Shown here one piece after another: positions 15,345 through 22,750 of a stretch of 22,750 nt of DNA. Both the position numbers and the translations under genes were made by a program. Every line of letters starts with the position of its first letter. Within the stretch, counting starts at the first letter, position 1. Below the pieces are notes generated by a model. The model was not told the DNA's origin. It did no database searches and was given only the letters and a program-made list of their open reading frames with translations. The DNA is taken from assembly GCA_017646785.1 (NCBI GenBank), contig JAGCLX010000062.1, positions 1-22,750 of the forward strand, given 5' to 3'. The stretch is from Alistipes sp. GTDB lineage: Bacteria; Bacteroidota; Bacteroidia; Bacteroidales; Rikenellaceae.

Positions 15345-16292
15345 ATGTCAAACTTCGAGATTATCAAGTGCCATGGCTCGGGCAATGACTTCATTATGGT
15401 CGATGTCACACGTCTTAGCGAGGGTGACACAATCGACTGGTCGACATTTGCACGCATTGCCTGCGACCGCACCACTGGCATAGGTAGCGATGGTGTGCTG
15501 CTTGTCGTTCGCAACAACGACGGCATCTATGGAATGGATATGCTCAATCCCGATGGCACACATGCTGAGATGTGTGGCAATGGCATACGTTGCGTTGCGC
15601 GCCTCGCCACCGACCGTGGATACCTCGAGGCGGGAGTGTTGAGCTCTGGTGGCCGCACCTTCCCCACACGTCATGCTGAGCCCATCGCTGAAGGTGTTGA
15701 GGCCTTTGCGGTGGAGATACCCATCAGTACATGGAGCGAGAGCTTCGGCTTCTTCAATGCCGATGATACCTTTGTTGGCAAGACAATAGCAAATCTCGAC
15801 AGCAAACTACCCTTTACGGCACTCAATTTGGGCAATCCCCACGTTGTAGCCGTCGTGGACAAGATAGATATGGCACACTTAGAGGTGTTGGGCGAGCGTG
15901 TTAAGAGCCTTAAACATGAGTTTCCTCATGGCGTTAATGTCTCGCTGTATGAGGTTCTATCACCCAGGAGCATATTCGTTGCTACCTACGAGCGCGGTGC
16001 AGGTATCACACTGTCGTGTGGCACAGCCATGACCGCCTCGGCCACAGCAGCAGCCCTGTTGGGACATATCGCCACAGACGAGCGCATTGAAGTGTTCAAC
16101 CGTGGTGGCAAAGTAGTGTGCTCGACACACATCGACAAGAGTATTGTAACTACGCTCGAGGGTAACGCAACATTTGAGTGGTTTGGCACGGCCGAGTTTG
16201 ATGGCACCACGCTGCACTACGACATCACACACCACACTGGTGAGGCTGAGTGCTGGCAACGTTTTGTAGATAGCATACAGAGCAATAGATAG
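15345..16292 (+). CDS. dapF: Diaminopimelate epimerase
   Basis: Converts LL- to meso-diaminopimelate for peptidoglycan and lysine synthesis, without a cofactor, using two cysteines. The ATG at 15345 gives MSNFEIIKCHGSGNDFIMVD, the family's N-terminal GNDF signature. The catalytic pair is Cys77 in AEMCGNGIRC and Cys225 in ITLSCGTAMTASATA. The central NLGNPHVV motif is also present. At 315 residues it is roughly 40 longer than the E. coli enzyme, with most of the excess at the C-terminus after GNATFEWFGT. It is the first gene of a likely operon: the TamL-like gene starts three bases after its stop and the Stealth gene follows. Confidence 0.95.
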   Translation: MSNFEIIKCHGSGNDFIMVDVTRLSEGDTIDWSTFARIACDRTTGIGSDGVLLVVRNNDGIYGMDMLNPDGTHAEMCGNGIRCVARLATDRGYLEAGVLSSGGRTFPTRHAEPIAEGVEAFAVEIPISTWSESFGFFNADDTFVGKTIANLDSKLPFTALNLGNPHVVAVVDKIDMAHLEVLGERVKSLKHEFPHGVNVSLYEVLSPRSIFVATYERGAGITLSCGTAMTASATAAALLGHIATDERIEVFNRGGKVVCSTHIDKSIVTTLEGNATFEWFGTAEFDGTTLHYDITHHTGEAECWQRFVDSIQSNR

Positions 16293-16295
16293 TAT

Positions 16296-18689
16296 ATGCG
16301 CAACAAGATACTCATATATGTAATGTCTATGCTGATGGTCTTCTTAGCCATTGGTTGTAACGTTACGCGCTCGTTACAAGAGGGTGAGTATTTGGTGTCA
16401 AAGGTTAAGTTTGAGGAGGACCGCACTGTTCCTCGCGACCAGCGCATAACACAGGATAAGGATGGCATAGATGTCTACGTAAGGCAGTCACCCAACAAGC
16501 GATTCTTGGGCATGAACTTCTACGTGTGGGTGTACGAGAAGGCCAACCCCGAGAAGGATAACTGGTGGAATAACTTTAAGCGCAAAATTGGAGAGGAGCC
16601 CGTGATTCTCAACATGGACCTCACGGAGAAGTCGATAACCAACTTGGAGACATATCTACGCACAAAGGGCTATTTCCACTCCGACGTAACATACGAAATT
16701 GACACCACACGTCGCGAACGCCGCGCCGAGGTGACCTACAAAATACGTCAGGGTGAGCCTACGCGTATTGAGCAGCTGGGATATGAGTTCCGCGACAGCT
16801 CGCTGCGCAACATCGTGCTTGCCGACAGCGCAGAGTGTCTACTCAAGCAGGGCGACGCTTTGGATATCACACTATTGGATGACGAGCGCGAACGCATAAC
16901 AGCGAACCTCAACAACCGTGGCTATTTCGACTTCACGGTGAACAACATCTCCTACGAAGTAGACACGCTCACCAATCCCTACAAGGCTGATGTAAAGATG
17001 ATCATACGCCCCACACTCACGGGATACGACGACCGCGGAGTACCTCAGTGGGAAGATAATGCCATCTATCGTATTCGCGACATCAACGTCTACCCCACCT
17101 ACGACCCGATGTTGCGCTCTACTCAGGGTTTTAAGTCCAACGCCATTATCGACACGACATATAGCGGAGGCTTGAGCATCATCCGCGACCTTGCCGTGCG
17201 TCCCCAGCTACGCAACTCTGTGCTGCGTCGCACTATACCGCTATACCCCAACTACATATATAACGCCGAGCAGGTGTCACACACCTACAGCGAGCTTATG
17301 GCCTTGGGCTTCTTCCGAAATGCTAAAATTGACTTCCAGCGCGTAGATGACCAAGAGTCGTTTGTAACGTTCATGAATGTCGACAACGATGGTGCAACAG
17401 AGCTCCTAACCACACGCGAGCGCTTCCTGGACTGTAACATTTACTGTGCACCGCAGTATAAGCAGAGCATGAAGGTGGAGGTCGAGGCATCCTCTACCGC
17501 GACATTCTACGGCTTGAGCGCAACACTCGGATATAGCAACCGCAATGTATTTCGTGGCGCCGAGGCATTTGATATCTCTACGCGCTTTGGTTTCGAGTTT
17601 ATGTATGCTCGTGATGTAGCCAAGCGTTCCGCAAAGGAGGTGGGCATAACAGCCGGCCTCTCGTTCCCACGCTTCATGGCCCCATTCCGCATAAACCCAG
17701 GCCTCAACATATCACAACCACGCACACGACTGGAGTTGGCCTTCGACTACCAGGACCGCCCCTACTACGAGCGCAACATCTTCACCACACGATGGGCCTA
17801 TAGCTGGATGTATGCCGAGCGCTCGTCGTTTGTACTGCGCCCTGTGGATATCAACTGGATTGATGTCAAGAGTGTCGACGAGGCCTTCCTTGCAGATATT
17901 GACAATAGATACCTGCGTACATCATTCGAGTCGCAGCTCACAGCAGGTCTTTCTGCTTCATATGTCTACAACACGCAGCGTTCTGATATAGCACGCAATG
18001 CTACTGTCCTGCGTGCCAACATCGAGACAGCAGGTAACCTTATTCATGGGCTCAAGAGCCTCTTTTCACACCATGCCGAGGGTAAGGACTACTACGAGAT
18101 ATTGGGTATTCGCTACTCGCAATATGTGCGTACCGAACTTAACATAAGCCAACGCATAGACCTCAACCACAATATGGCCCTTGCGGGCAGGCTATACGGA
18201 GGTGTGGGCGTGACATATGGCAACTCACACGGCCGCTCAATACCCTTCGACCGCATGTTCTACTGTGGTGGTGCCAACTCAATGCGAGGCTGGGTGCCAC
18301 GCACACTTGGACCTGGTAACAGACCTGAGCTCCTCGATACGACATACCCAGCACAGGTGGGTGATTTGCGCCTTGAGGCCAACCTCGAGTTCCGCTTCCC
18401 CGTGTGGTGGATATTCCACGGAGCGCTATTCCTTGACGCTGGTAACGTATGGTACCTACGCGACACGGAGGATAGCAATCCCGATGAGGTATTTCACATA
18501 GATAGTTTCTATAAACAGTTAGGCTTTAACACAGGTCTTGGACTGCGCATAGATGCTACGTTTGTCATCCTTCGCATAGACCTTGGACTTCAGTTACACA
18601 ATCCTGGCCGCCCAGAGGGAGAGCGCTGGATACACAACCTCAAGTGGAACAACATGGCTCTCAACTTCGGTGTGGGATACCCATTTTAG
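16296..18689 (+). CDS. TamL-like Omp85-family outer-membrane lipoprotein
   Basis: A 797-residue protein of the BamA/TamA (Omp85) superfamily. It begins with a lipoprotein signal whose lipobox VFLAIGC puts the lipidated cysteine at residue 21, followed by NVTRSLQEGEYLVSKVKF. A lipidated N-terminus is the mark of the Bacteroidota TamL type. The first half shows POTRA-like repeats, for example TNLETYLRTKGYFHSDVTYE, ITANLNNRGYFDFTVNNISY and LMALGFFRNAKIDFQRV. The second half is a 16-strand beta barrel ending in an aromatic residue (VGYPF). The conserved barrel motif appears as GGANSMRGWVPRTLGPG, with the RGW near residue 663. TamL works with TamB in outer-membrane biogenesis; no tamB lies in this window. 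It follows dapF by three bases. Confidence 0.93.
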   Translation: MRNKILIYVMSMLMVFLAIGCNVTRSLQEGEYLVSKVKFEEDRTVPRDQRITQDKDGIDVYVRQSPNKRFLGMNFYVWVYEKANPEKDNWWNNFKRKIGEEPVILNMDLTEKSITNLETYLRTKGYFHSDVTYEIDTTRRERRAEVTYKIRQGEPTRIEQLGYEFRDSSLRNIVLADSAECLLKQGDALDITLLDDERERITANLNNRGYFDFTVNNISYEVDTLTNPYKADVKMIIRPTLTGYDDRGVPQWEDNAIYRIRDINVYPTYDPMLRSTQGFKSNAIIDTTYSGGLSIIRDLAVRPQLRNSVLRRTIPLYPNYIYNAEQVSHTYSELMALGFFRNAKIDFQRVDDQESFVTFMNVDNDGATELLTTRERFLDCNIYCAPQYKQSMKVEVEASSTATFYGLSATLGYSNRNVFRGAEAFDISTRFGFEFMYARDVAKRSAKEVGITAGLSFPRFMAPFRINPGLNISQPRTRLELAFDYQDRPYYERNIFTTRWAYSWMYAERSSFVLRPVDINWIDVKSVDEAFLADIDNRYLRTSFESQLTAGLSASYVYNTQRSDIARNATVLRANIETAGNLIHGLKSLFSHHAEGKDYYEILGIRYSQYVRTELNISQRIDLNHNMALAGRLYGGVGVTYGNSHGRSIPFDRMFYCGGANSMRGWVPRTLGPGNRPELLDTTYPAQVGDLRLEANLEFRFPVWWIFHGALFLDAGNVWYLRDTEDSNPDEVFHIDSFYKQLGFNTGLGLRIDATFVILRIDLGLQLHNPGRPEGERWIHNLKWNNMALNFGVGYPF

Positions 18690-18712
18690 CACACTACTAC
18701 CAAGCTTGATAT

Positions 18713-19720
18713 ATGTTTAAGAGGAGATATAGAGTAGACTTTCCGGTAGATCTCGTATACACATGGGTTGATGGTAACGACCCTGTATGGCGAGAGAAAC
18801 GCGATAGATACATGCCCGAGCATTCAGCCACGGGCTTCGTACCCAGCACACACAACGAGGCACGCTGGCGCGACAACAACGAACTGATATACTCTTTACG
18901 CTCCGTTGAGATGTATGCTCCGTGGGTCAACCACATATACATCATCACAGATGGGCAGGTTCCAAAGTGGCTAAATACGGCACACCCCAAAATTACAATT
19001 ATAGACCACCGCGACATACTACCTACAGACGCTCTACCAGTCTTCTCGTCACACGCCATCGAGAGCTGCATATATCGTATTCCCAGCCTTTCGGAGCACT
19101 TCGTATATGGCAACGACGACACATTCTTTAGTGCCCCAACCACACCCATGGACTTCTTCGACTCGAAGGGTAGACCCATCGTGCGTGTCAAGGGTGTGCG
19201 CTTCAAGCGTGAGTATGCACGCACCCAAGGTGGCAACTACTATCAGGTGATATACCGCATGCAGTCACTAGTCGAGGAGCGCTGGGGCAAGCTCATTTGC
19301 CATGAGCCTCACCACAACTTCGACGCCTACCGCAAAAGTGATTTTGAGAGGTGCGTGGCGGCAATGCCCGAGGAGTGGGATGCTACGGCACACAGCCGCT
19401 TTAGGTCCAACAGCGATATGCAGCGATGCTTTGTTAGCTACTATGCCGTTGCGGCAGAGGGGGCTAAGCTGCGCAGGATAAACCGCTACAACCGCATCAA
19501 CAACCCCATAAGCCTTGTCAGGGCACTCATCACGGGTCGCTACGCCGCCGACTCGCGATGGATAAAGCTACACCTGAAGGATTTTGATAAGGACTTCGAC
19601 AAGTATAACCCACTCATGGTGTGCTTGAACGACAACGGCCTTATCTCTGATGATGATTGTCGCCGCATGATAGAGTTCCTGGAGAGGAAGTATCCCCATA
19701 AAAGCGAGTTCGAGCTGTAG
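18713..19720 (+). CDS. Stealth-family phosphosugar transferase
   Basis: A 335-residue cytoplasmic protein with all four conserved regions of the Stealth family, whose members are hexose-1-phosphate or related phosphosugar transferases that build capsular and surface polysaccharides. CR1 is DLVYTWVDGNDP (residues 13-24). CR2 runs from ARWRDNNELIYSLRSVEMYA (50-69) through IITDGQVPKWLN to HFVYGNDDTFF (129-139). CR3 is the CHEPHHNFDAYRKSDFER region (197-213). CR4 is LMVCLNDNG (301-309). The DGND and NDD acidic motifs are intact. It starts 23 bases after the TamL-like gene, so it is probably in the dapF operon, and is followed by a terminator. No other polysaccharide gene is close by. The donor and acceptor sugars cannot be read from sequence. 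Confidence 0.9.
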   Translation: MFKRRYRVDFPVDLVYTWVDGNDPVWREKRDRYMPEHSATGFVPSTHNEARWRDNNELIYSLRSVEMYAPWVNHIYIITDGQVPKWLNTAHPKITIIDHRDILPTDALPVFSSHAIESCIYRIPSLSEHFVYGNDDTFFSAPTTPMDFFDSKGRPIVRVKGVRFKREYARTQGGNYYQVIYRMQSLVEERWGKLICHEPHHNFDAYRKSDFERCVAAMPEEWDATAHSRFRSNSDMQRCFVSYYAVAAEGAKLRRINRYNRINNPISLVRALITGRYAADSRWIKLHLKDFDKDFDKYNPLMVCLNDNGLISDDDCRRMIEFLERKYPHKSEFEL

Positions 19721-19743
19721 CTAAATACCTCATACATAAGCAT

Positions 19744-19785
19744 AAGGGAATGTCCTAAATTTTATTGGACATTCCCTTGTTCTTT
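19744..19785 (+). terminator. Terminator after the Stealth gene
   Basis: Perfect 12-bp stem AAGGGAATGTCC (19744-19755) / GGACATTCCCTT (19767-19778) with an 11-base loop and a T-rich tail (GTTCTTT). It lies 23 bases past the stop and closes the dapF-tamL-Stealth unit. Confidence 0.85.
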
Positions 19786-19786
19786 A

Positions 19787-19907
19787 GAAGTTGTATAACA
19801 AGAGCTAATTTTAGGCTTGCGAAGCTCGAAAAAGCGGAGTTTATTTATGCGTAAATGAGCATTTTGAGAGCGAGCGTAACGACAAAGTAGCCTTGTTAGA
19901 CAACTTC
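19787..19907. repeat. MITE-like intergenic element with 16-bp terminal inverted repeats
   Basis: The 121-base stretch begins with GAAGTTGTATAACAAG (19787-19802) and ends with its near-perfect inverse CTTGTTAGACAACTTC (19892-19907), 15 of 16 matching. The interior also carries looser symmetric pieces: GCTAATTTT near the left arm against AAAGTAGC near the right, and GCGAAGCTCG against GAGCGAGCG. No ORF is inside. It lies exactly between the Stealth terminator and the last codons of rlmH. It could be a miniature transposable element or an intergenic folded repeat. Whether it recurs in the genome cannot be seen here. Confidence 0.65.
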
Positions 19908-19908
19908 A

Positions 19909-20382
19909 CTACTCGTGGTGGTAGGGTTCATTCTTGAGTATGGTAAATGCTCGGTAGAGCTGCTCCGTGAAGATAGCGCGCACAATCTGGTGCGAGAAGG
20001 TCATCTTGGATAGCGACAATTTACTGTTCGCTCGCTGATAAACAGCATCCGAGAAGCCATAGGGGCCACCGATAACAAACACCAGGCGCTTAGTGCCTGC
20101 CGACATACGCTTCTGTATGAGGTCGGCAAACTCCAAAGAGCGCAACTCGAGGCCGTGCTCATCGAGAAGCATGAGATGGTCGGAGTCGTTTACGAGGCGT
20201 AGTATGGCCTCACCCTCGAGGCGTTTCTGCTCGGGCTCGGAGAGCTTCTTCGTGTTGCGCACATCGGCAATTGTGGTGATGGCGAAACGCACATAGTGGT
20301 TTAGGCGCTTAGTGTACATGGTCACCAAGGCCTCCACCTCCTTCATATCGGTCTTTCCTACAACTACTAACTCTATATTCAT
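19909..20382 (-). CDS. rlmH: 23S rRNA (pseudouridine-1915-N3)-methyltransferase
   Basis: SPOUT-class enzyme that methylates pseudouridine 1915 in helix 69 of 23S rRNA, acting on the assembled ribosome. The 157-residue length is standard. Hallmarks seen: the N-terminal MNIELVVVGKTDMKEVEALV, the acidic-basic linker KKLSEPEQKRLEGEAILRLV, LLDEHGLELRSLEFADLI, the SAM-binding FVIGGPYGFSDAVYQRA, the knot region LSLSKMTFSHQIVRAIFTEQ and the family's C-terminal ending LKNEPYHHE. It lies 61 bases downstream of the GH2-like gene on the same strand with no clear promoter between, so they are probably co-transcribed. Its stop lies two bases from the inverted-repeat element. Confidence 0.97.
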   Translation of the reverse strand: MNIELVVVGKTDMKEVEALVTMYTKRLNHYVRFAITTIADVRNTKKLSEPEQKRLEGEAILRLVNDSDHLMLLDEHGLELRSLEFADLIQKRMSAGTKRLVFVIGGPYGFSDAVYQRANSKLSLSKMTFSHQIVRAIFTEQLYRAFTILKNEPYHHE

Positions 20383-20420
20383 AGCTCTATTAACGCAAAC
20401 AATTAACCCACAACCTATTA

Positions 20421-20441
20421 CTAATTGCTAATTACTAATTA
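20421..20441 (+). repeat. Three tandem copies of a 7-base unit (CTAATTR)
   Basis: CTAATTG, CTAATTA and CTAATTA follow one another with no gap, three bases past the stop codon of the GH2-like gene and 40 bases before the rlmH start. Further TAATTR-like sequence surrounds it. Confidence 0.7.
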
Positions 20442-20443
20442 GT

Positions 20444-21769
20444 TTACAGGTCTGTATTCCACTCGCCGTCGGCATCCTCATAAATGATAGCTCGGCTATC
20501 ATTCTTCGACTTCAGCAATTCGTAGGCCTTGTATAAGTTGTAGCCATTACCCGCCTTCTTACCAAGCGAGAAGGCTATGATGCACACATGATTTTGCGCT
20601 CGATGATACATACATTCGACACGGCGCAAGTACTCATCCACAAGCTCGGGAGCATTGGCGGGCGTACCACCAATAGAGCGATTGTCTGCACTCGATGGCG
20701 AAGCAACCGCAGCACAGTCAATAACGTAGATACCCACACGGTCGCAGATGTCGTAGAACCAGCGGGGCTGCGGATAGTCGGGCACAAGGCAATTAATGCC
20801 TCGCTGCTTGAGCGCCTTAATCTCGCGCTCGGTGGTCGCCCTATCTACTGCCGCATTATAGACCTCCTTGCTGAGTGTCAATGGTTTACCAAAAGCCGTT
20901 ATCGCACTATCCTCCGTATAGCCATACTCGGCAAAACCCACCTTCAATGGGATATACTCCCAGAGGATACCGCTACGCTTGACATAGAGTGTGAGGTCGT
21001 ATAGCTTAGGGTTGGCAGGCGTCCAACGGTTGGGGTTGGAGTGGTAGATATATGGGCTGAAACGCATGGTATCACGCGAATAGCCCGCAACAAACTGATC
21101 GTTGACGCTATACTCCATGAGTTTGCCATCTGGAGCATATATGTCGTAGCCCACCTCTATAATCTCATCGGTGGAGAATGAGTTGTCCACCAGCACATCG
21201 AGCTGTAGCTCCGCGAAGCGCGCCAACGAATCGGGCACCATGCGCACATTAAAGTCGTAGACAGCCAAGCGACGCTGTGCAAAGATGTAGCAATTATCAA
21301 ACTGCTTACGTTCAGGCTGTTTCAACCCCTCGGCCACGGCCTCCATGTATGGTTCATCGACAACAACCACCGCAACAGTATTAGCGCCCTGCTCTAAATA
21401 GGGCGAAATGAATAGGTCGGTGGGGGTATAGCGGTCTATAGCCGAGCATATCTGCGTGCCGTTAATGAATATGGTGTAGTCGCCACCGATATTCTCAGTG
21501 TGGAGATAGGCATTGTAGTCGTTCCACGACGCAGGCACATCAATCTGCTGCTCATACACCGCACGCACACTACCCTCGCCCTCGAACTGCAGCGTGGGAC
21601 AGAGGTCGATATATTTATCATTATTCTTGCGCACATCACTCTTCGAGTCATCGCGCTTGTCGTAGCATATAAACTCCGAGCGACGAATTATTGCCTGAGC
21701 CGAAGCTGTATCGACAAGTGCAACCACCGCCAAAAGGAGTGTAATAGCATGTAAAAAACGATTTTTCAT
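20444..21769 (-). CDS. GH2-like secreted protein lacking catalytic residues (pseudoenzyme)
   Basis: A 441-residue exported protein built like the first part of a family 2 glycoside hydrolase (LacZ type). A Sec signal peptide ends near TASA-QA (residue 24). A jelly-roll sugar-binding domain follows (about 60-165, FINGTQICSAIDRYTPTDLF), then an Ig-like domain (about 170-280, NRWTPANPKLYDLTLYVKR), then the start of a TIM barrel (about 290-441). Where LacZ has the acid/base SLGNESG, this protein has SLGKKAGNG, so Asn-Glu is replaced by Lys404-Lys405. LacZ's DEANIETHG is replaced by DCAAVASP and its RCSHYP by LVPDYP. The protein stops at EWNTDL, before the nucleophile strand. Hydrolysis is therefore not expected; glycan binding is possible. 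It has a good promoter and lies upstream of rlmH. Confidence 0.85.
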   Translation of the reverse strand: MKNRFLHAITLLLAVVALVDTASAQAIIRRSEFICYDKRDDSKSDVRKNNDKYIDLCPTLQFEGEGSVRAVYEQQIDVPASWNDYNAYLHTENIGGDYTIFINGTQICSAIDRYTPTDLFISPYLEQGANTVAVVVVDEPYMEAVAEGLKQPERKQFDNCYIFAQRRLAVYDFNVRMVPDSLARFAELQLDVLVDNSFSTDEIIEVGYDIYAPDGKLMEYSVNDQFVAGYSRDTMRFSPYIYHSNPNRWTPANPKLYDLTLYVKRSGILWEYIPLKVGFAEYGYTEDSAITAFGKPLTLSKEVYNAAVDRATTEREIKALKQRGINCLVPDYPQPRWFYDICDRVGIYVIDCAAVASPSSADNRSIGGTPANAPELVDEYLRRVECMYHRAQNHVCIIAFSLGKKAGNGYNLYKAYELLKSKNDSRAIIYEDADGEWNTDL

Positions 21770-21784
21770 AGCTTTAATTTAGGA

Positions 21785-21814
21785 CAAAGGTACAAAAAAG
21801 TGGTAAGAGTGCAA
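21785..21814 (-). promoter_or_regulatory. Promoter of the GH2-like gene and rlmH
   Basis: On the minus strand TTG (21812-21814), a 19-base spacer and TACCTTTG (21785-21792). The start would be near 21778, leaving a very short leader to the ATG at 21769. Confidence 0.7.
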
Positions 21815-21833
21815 TCGTTTGTAAAAAAATTAG

Positions 21834-21841
21834 TAATTTTG
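21834..21841 (+). promoter_or_regulatory. -7 promoter element of asnS
   Basis: TAATTTTG matches TAnnTTTG, 68 bases before the asnS ATG. The nearest TTTG (21818-21821) is only 12 bases upstream, so the -33 element is unclear. Confidence 0.5.
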
Positions 21842-21909
21842 TGACCTATTGTGACGTTATAGCAATAAACGCAATCGAGAGACAAAATAATATAAGATAT
21901 AACAGATTT

Positions 21910-22750
21910 ATGAAACTTACACGTATTGCTGAGATCCTCAAGATGGAGGGCGACGGCAGAGAGATTACCGTAAAGGGTTGGGTGAGAACCAAGCGTGGCA
22001 ACAAAAACGTAGCCTTCATCGCACTTAACGATGGTTCTTGCGTTGCTAACATTCAGGTTGTTGTCGACCTTGCAAAGATTGACGAGGCAGAGCTTAAGGG
22101 CGTAACCACAGGTGCATGCTTGCGCGTAGATGGTACACTCGTTGCATCACTCGGCCAGGGTCAGGGCGTAGAGGTTCAGGCAGAGAAGATTGAGATATAT
22201 GGCACTGCCGACCCCGAGACATACCCATTGCAGAAGAAGGGTCACTCACTCGAGTTCTTGCGCGACATCGCATACTTGCGTCCTCGTACCAACACCTTTG
22301 GTGCTGTGCTCCGCATCCGCCACGCAATGGCATTCGCCATCCACAAGTACTTTAACGATCGCGGCTTCTACTACTTGCACACTCCCCTCATCACCGCTTC
22401 TGACTGTGAGGGTGCTGGTGCAATGTTCAACGTGTCGACTCTCGACATGCAGAACCCTCCCCGCAATGAGGATGGCTCAGTAGACTACACTCAGGATTTC
22501 TTCGGCAAGCACTGTAGCCTTACCGTATCTGGCCAGCTCGAGGGTGAGCTTGGTGCGTTAGCCCTCGGCCAGATCTACACCTTCGGTCCTACCTTCCGCG
22601 CCGAGAACTCTAACACTCCTCGCCACTTGGCAGAGTTCTGGATGATCGAGCCCGAGATGGCGTTCTACGAGTTGCAGGACGACATGGACCTCGCTGAGGA
22701 CTTCCTCAAGTACCTCATCCGCTACGCTATGGAGAACTGCCGCGAGGACC
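21910..22750 (+). CDS. asnS: Asparaginyl-tRNA synthetase, C-terminus cut by window edge
   Basis: Charges tRNA-Asn with asparagine. The first 280 residues are present of about 465. The N-terminal OB fold reads [20 protein letters not shown] then [13 protein letters not shown]. The class II core starts with [20 protein letters not shown], a segment typical of AsnRS, then [20 protein letters not shown] (motif 1 region) and motif 2 [32 protein letters not shown] and the insertion around [20 protein letters not shown] are also AsnRS-like and separate it from AspRS. Motif 3 lies beyond the right edge. Codon bias is strong, as in lysS. Confidence 0.97.
   Translation, partial: MKLTRIAEILKMEGDGREITVKGWVRTKRGNKNVAFIALNDGSCVANIQVVVDLAKIDEAELKGVTTGACLRVDGTLVASLGQGQGVEVQAEKIEIYGTADPETYPLQKKGHSLEFLRDIAYLRPRTNTFGAVLRIRHAMAFAIHKYFNDRGFYYLHTPLITASDCEGAGAMFNVSTLDMQNPPRNEDGSVDYTQDFFGKHCSLTVSGQLEGELGALALGQIYTFGPTFRAENSNTPRHLAEFWMIEPEMAFYELQDDMDLAEDFLKYLIRYAMENCRED

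Noticed and set aside
18697..19236. A 179-residue minus-strand frame over the Stealth gene
   Set aside because: The plus-strand frame has all four Stealth conserved regions; the opposite frame is a shadow with no promoter.
20421..20441. A CRISPR-like array in the tandem repeats before rlmH
   Set aside because: The unit is seven bases with no spacers, so it is a short tandem repeat and not a CRISPR array.
20383..20443. Possible frameshifted remainder of the GH2-like protein after its stop
   Set aside because: Only 61 bases separate the stop from rlmH and they are AT-rich heptamer repeats, so no hidden C-terminal part of the enzyme exists here.

Overview
The window reads as a chromosomal segment of a member of the Bacteroidota, most likely order Bacteroidales. 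Promoters have the TAnnTTTG -7 element, usually with a TTTG or TTG about 19-20 bases upstream. There are no strong Shine-Dalgarno sequences. The gene families (TamL-type Omp85 lipoprotein, a DUF4834-like small membrane protein, LysRS with a C-terminal extension, trigger factor with clpP-clpX) also fit that group. Highly expressed genes (gap, tig, lysS, tpiA, asnS) use a narrow codon set rich in GAG, AAG, CAG, CTC and TTG. The genus cannot be fixed from the sequence alone. No rRNA, tRNA, CRISPR array or insertion sequence with a transposase is visible.

Layout. 1-772 (minus): gap, cut by the left edge. 925-2907 (minus): a three-gene unit of a small membrane protein, MlaE-like permease and MlaF-like ATPase, with no MCE (MlaD) gene next to it. 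3148-4023 (minus): an AraC-family regulator with its own promoter and terminator. 4260-5330 (minus): a DUF4435/Toprim-like protein, divergent from a bacterial SUI1/eIF1-like gene (5388-5729, plus). 5849-6752 (plus): two small lipoproteins, one of unknown function and one thioredoxin-like with a CPDC centre. 6753-7049: no long ORF, but a good promoter followed by a perfect hairpin, so a possible small RNA. 7050-8030 (minus): a polytopic membrane protein. 8251-11675 (plus): tig, clpP, clpX. 11772-14295 (plus): lysS, tpiA. 14384-15181 (minus): an alpha/beta hydrolase. 15345-19720 (plus): dapF, a TamL-like Omp85 lipoprotein and a Stealth-family phosphosugar transferase. 19787-19907: a MITE-like inverted-repeat element. 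19909-21769 (minus): rlmH and, upstream of it, a GH2-like secreted protein that has lost its catalytic residues. 21910-22750 (plus): asnS, cut by the right edge.

How the genes work together. Much of the window is housekeeping: glycolysis (gap, tpiA), protein folding and turnover (tig, clpP, clpX), translation (lysS, asnS, rlmH, the SUI1-like factor), and envelope biogenesis (dapF for peptidoglycan, Mla-like lipid transport, TamL-like outer-membrane assembly). The accessory or less understood parts are the DUF4435/SUI1 divergent pair, the small-RNA-like unit, the Stealth gene, the GH2 pseudoenzyme and the intergenic inverted-repeat element. I see no complete new multi-gene system. The best leads are the pseudoenzyme, the candidate small RNA with its TGCAA-rich upstream region, and the lone DUF4435 protein.
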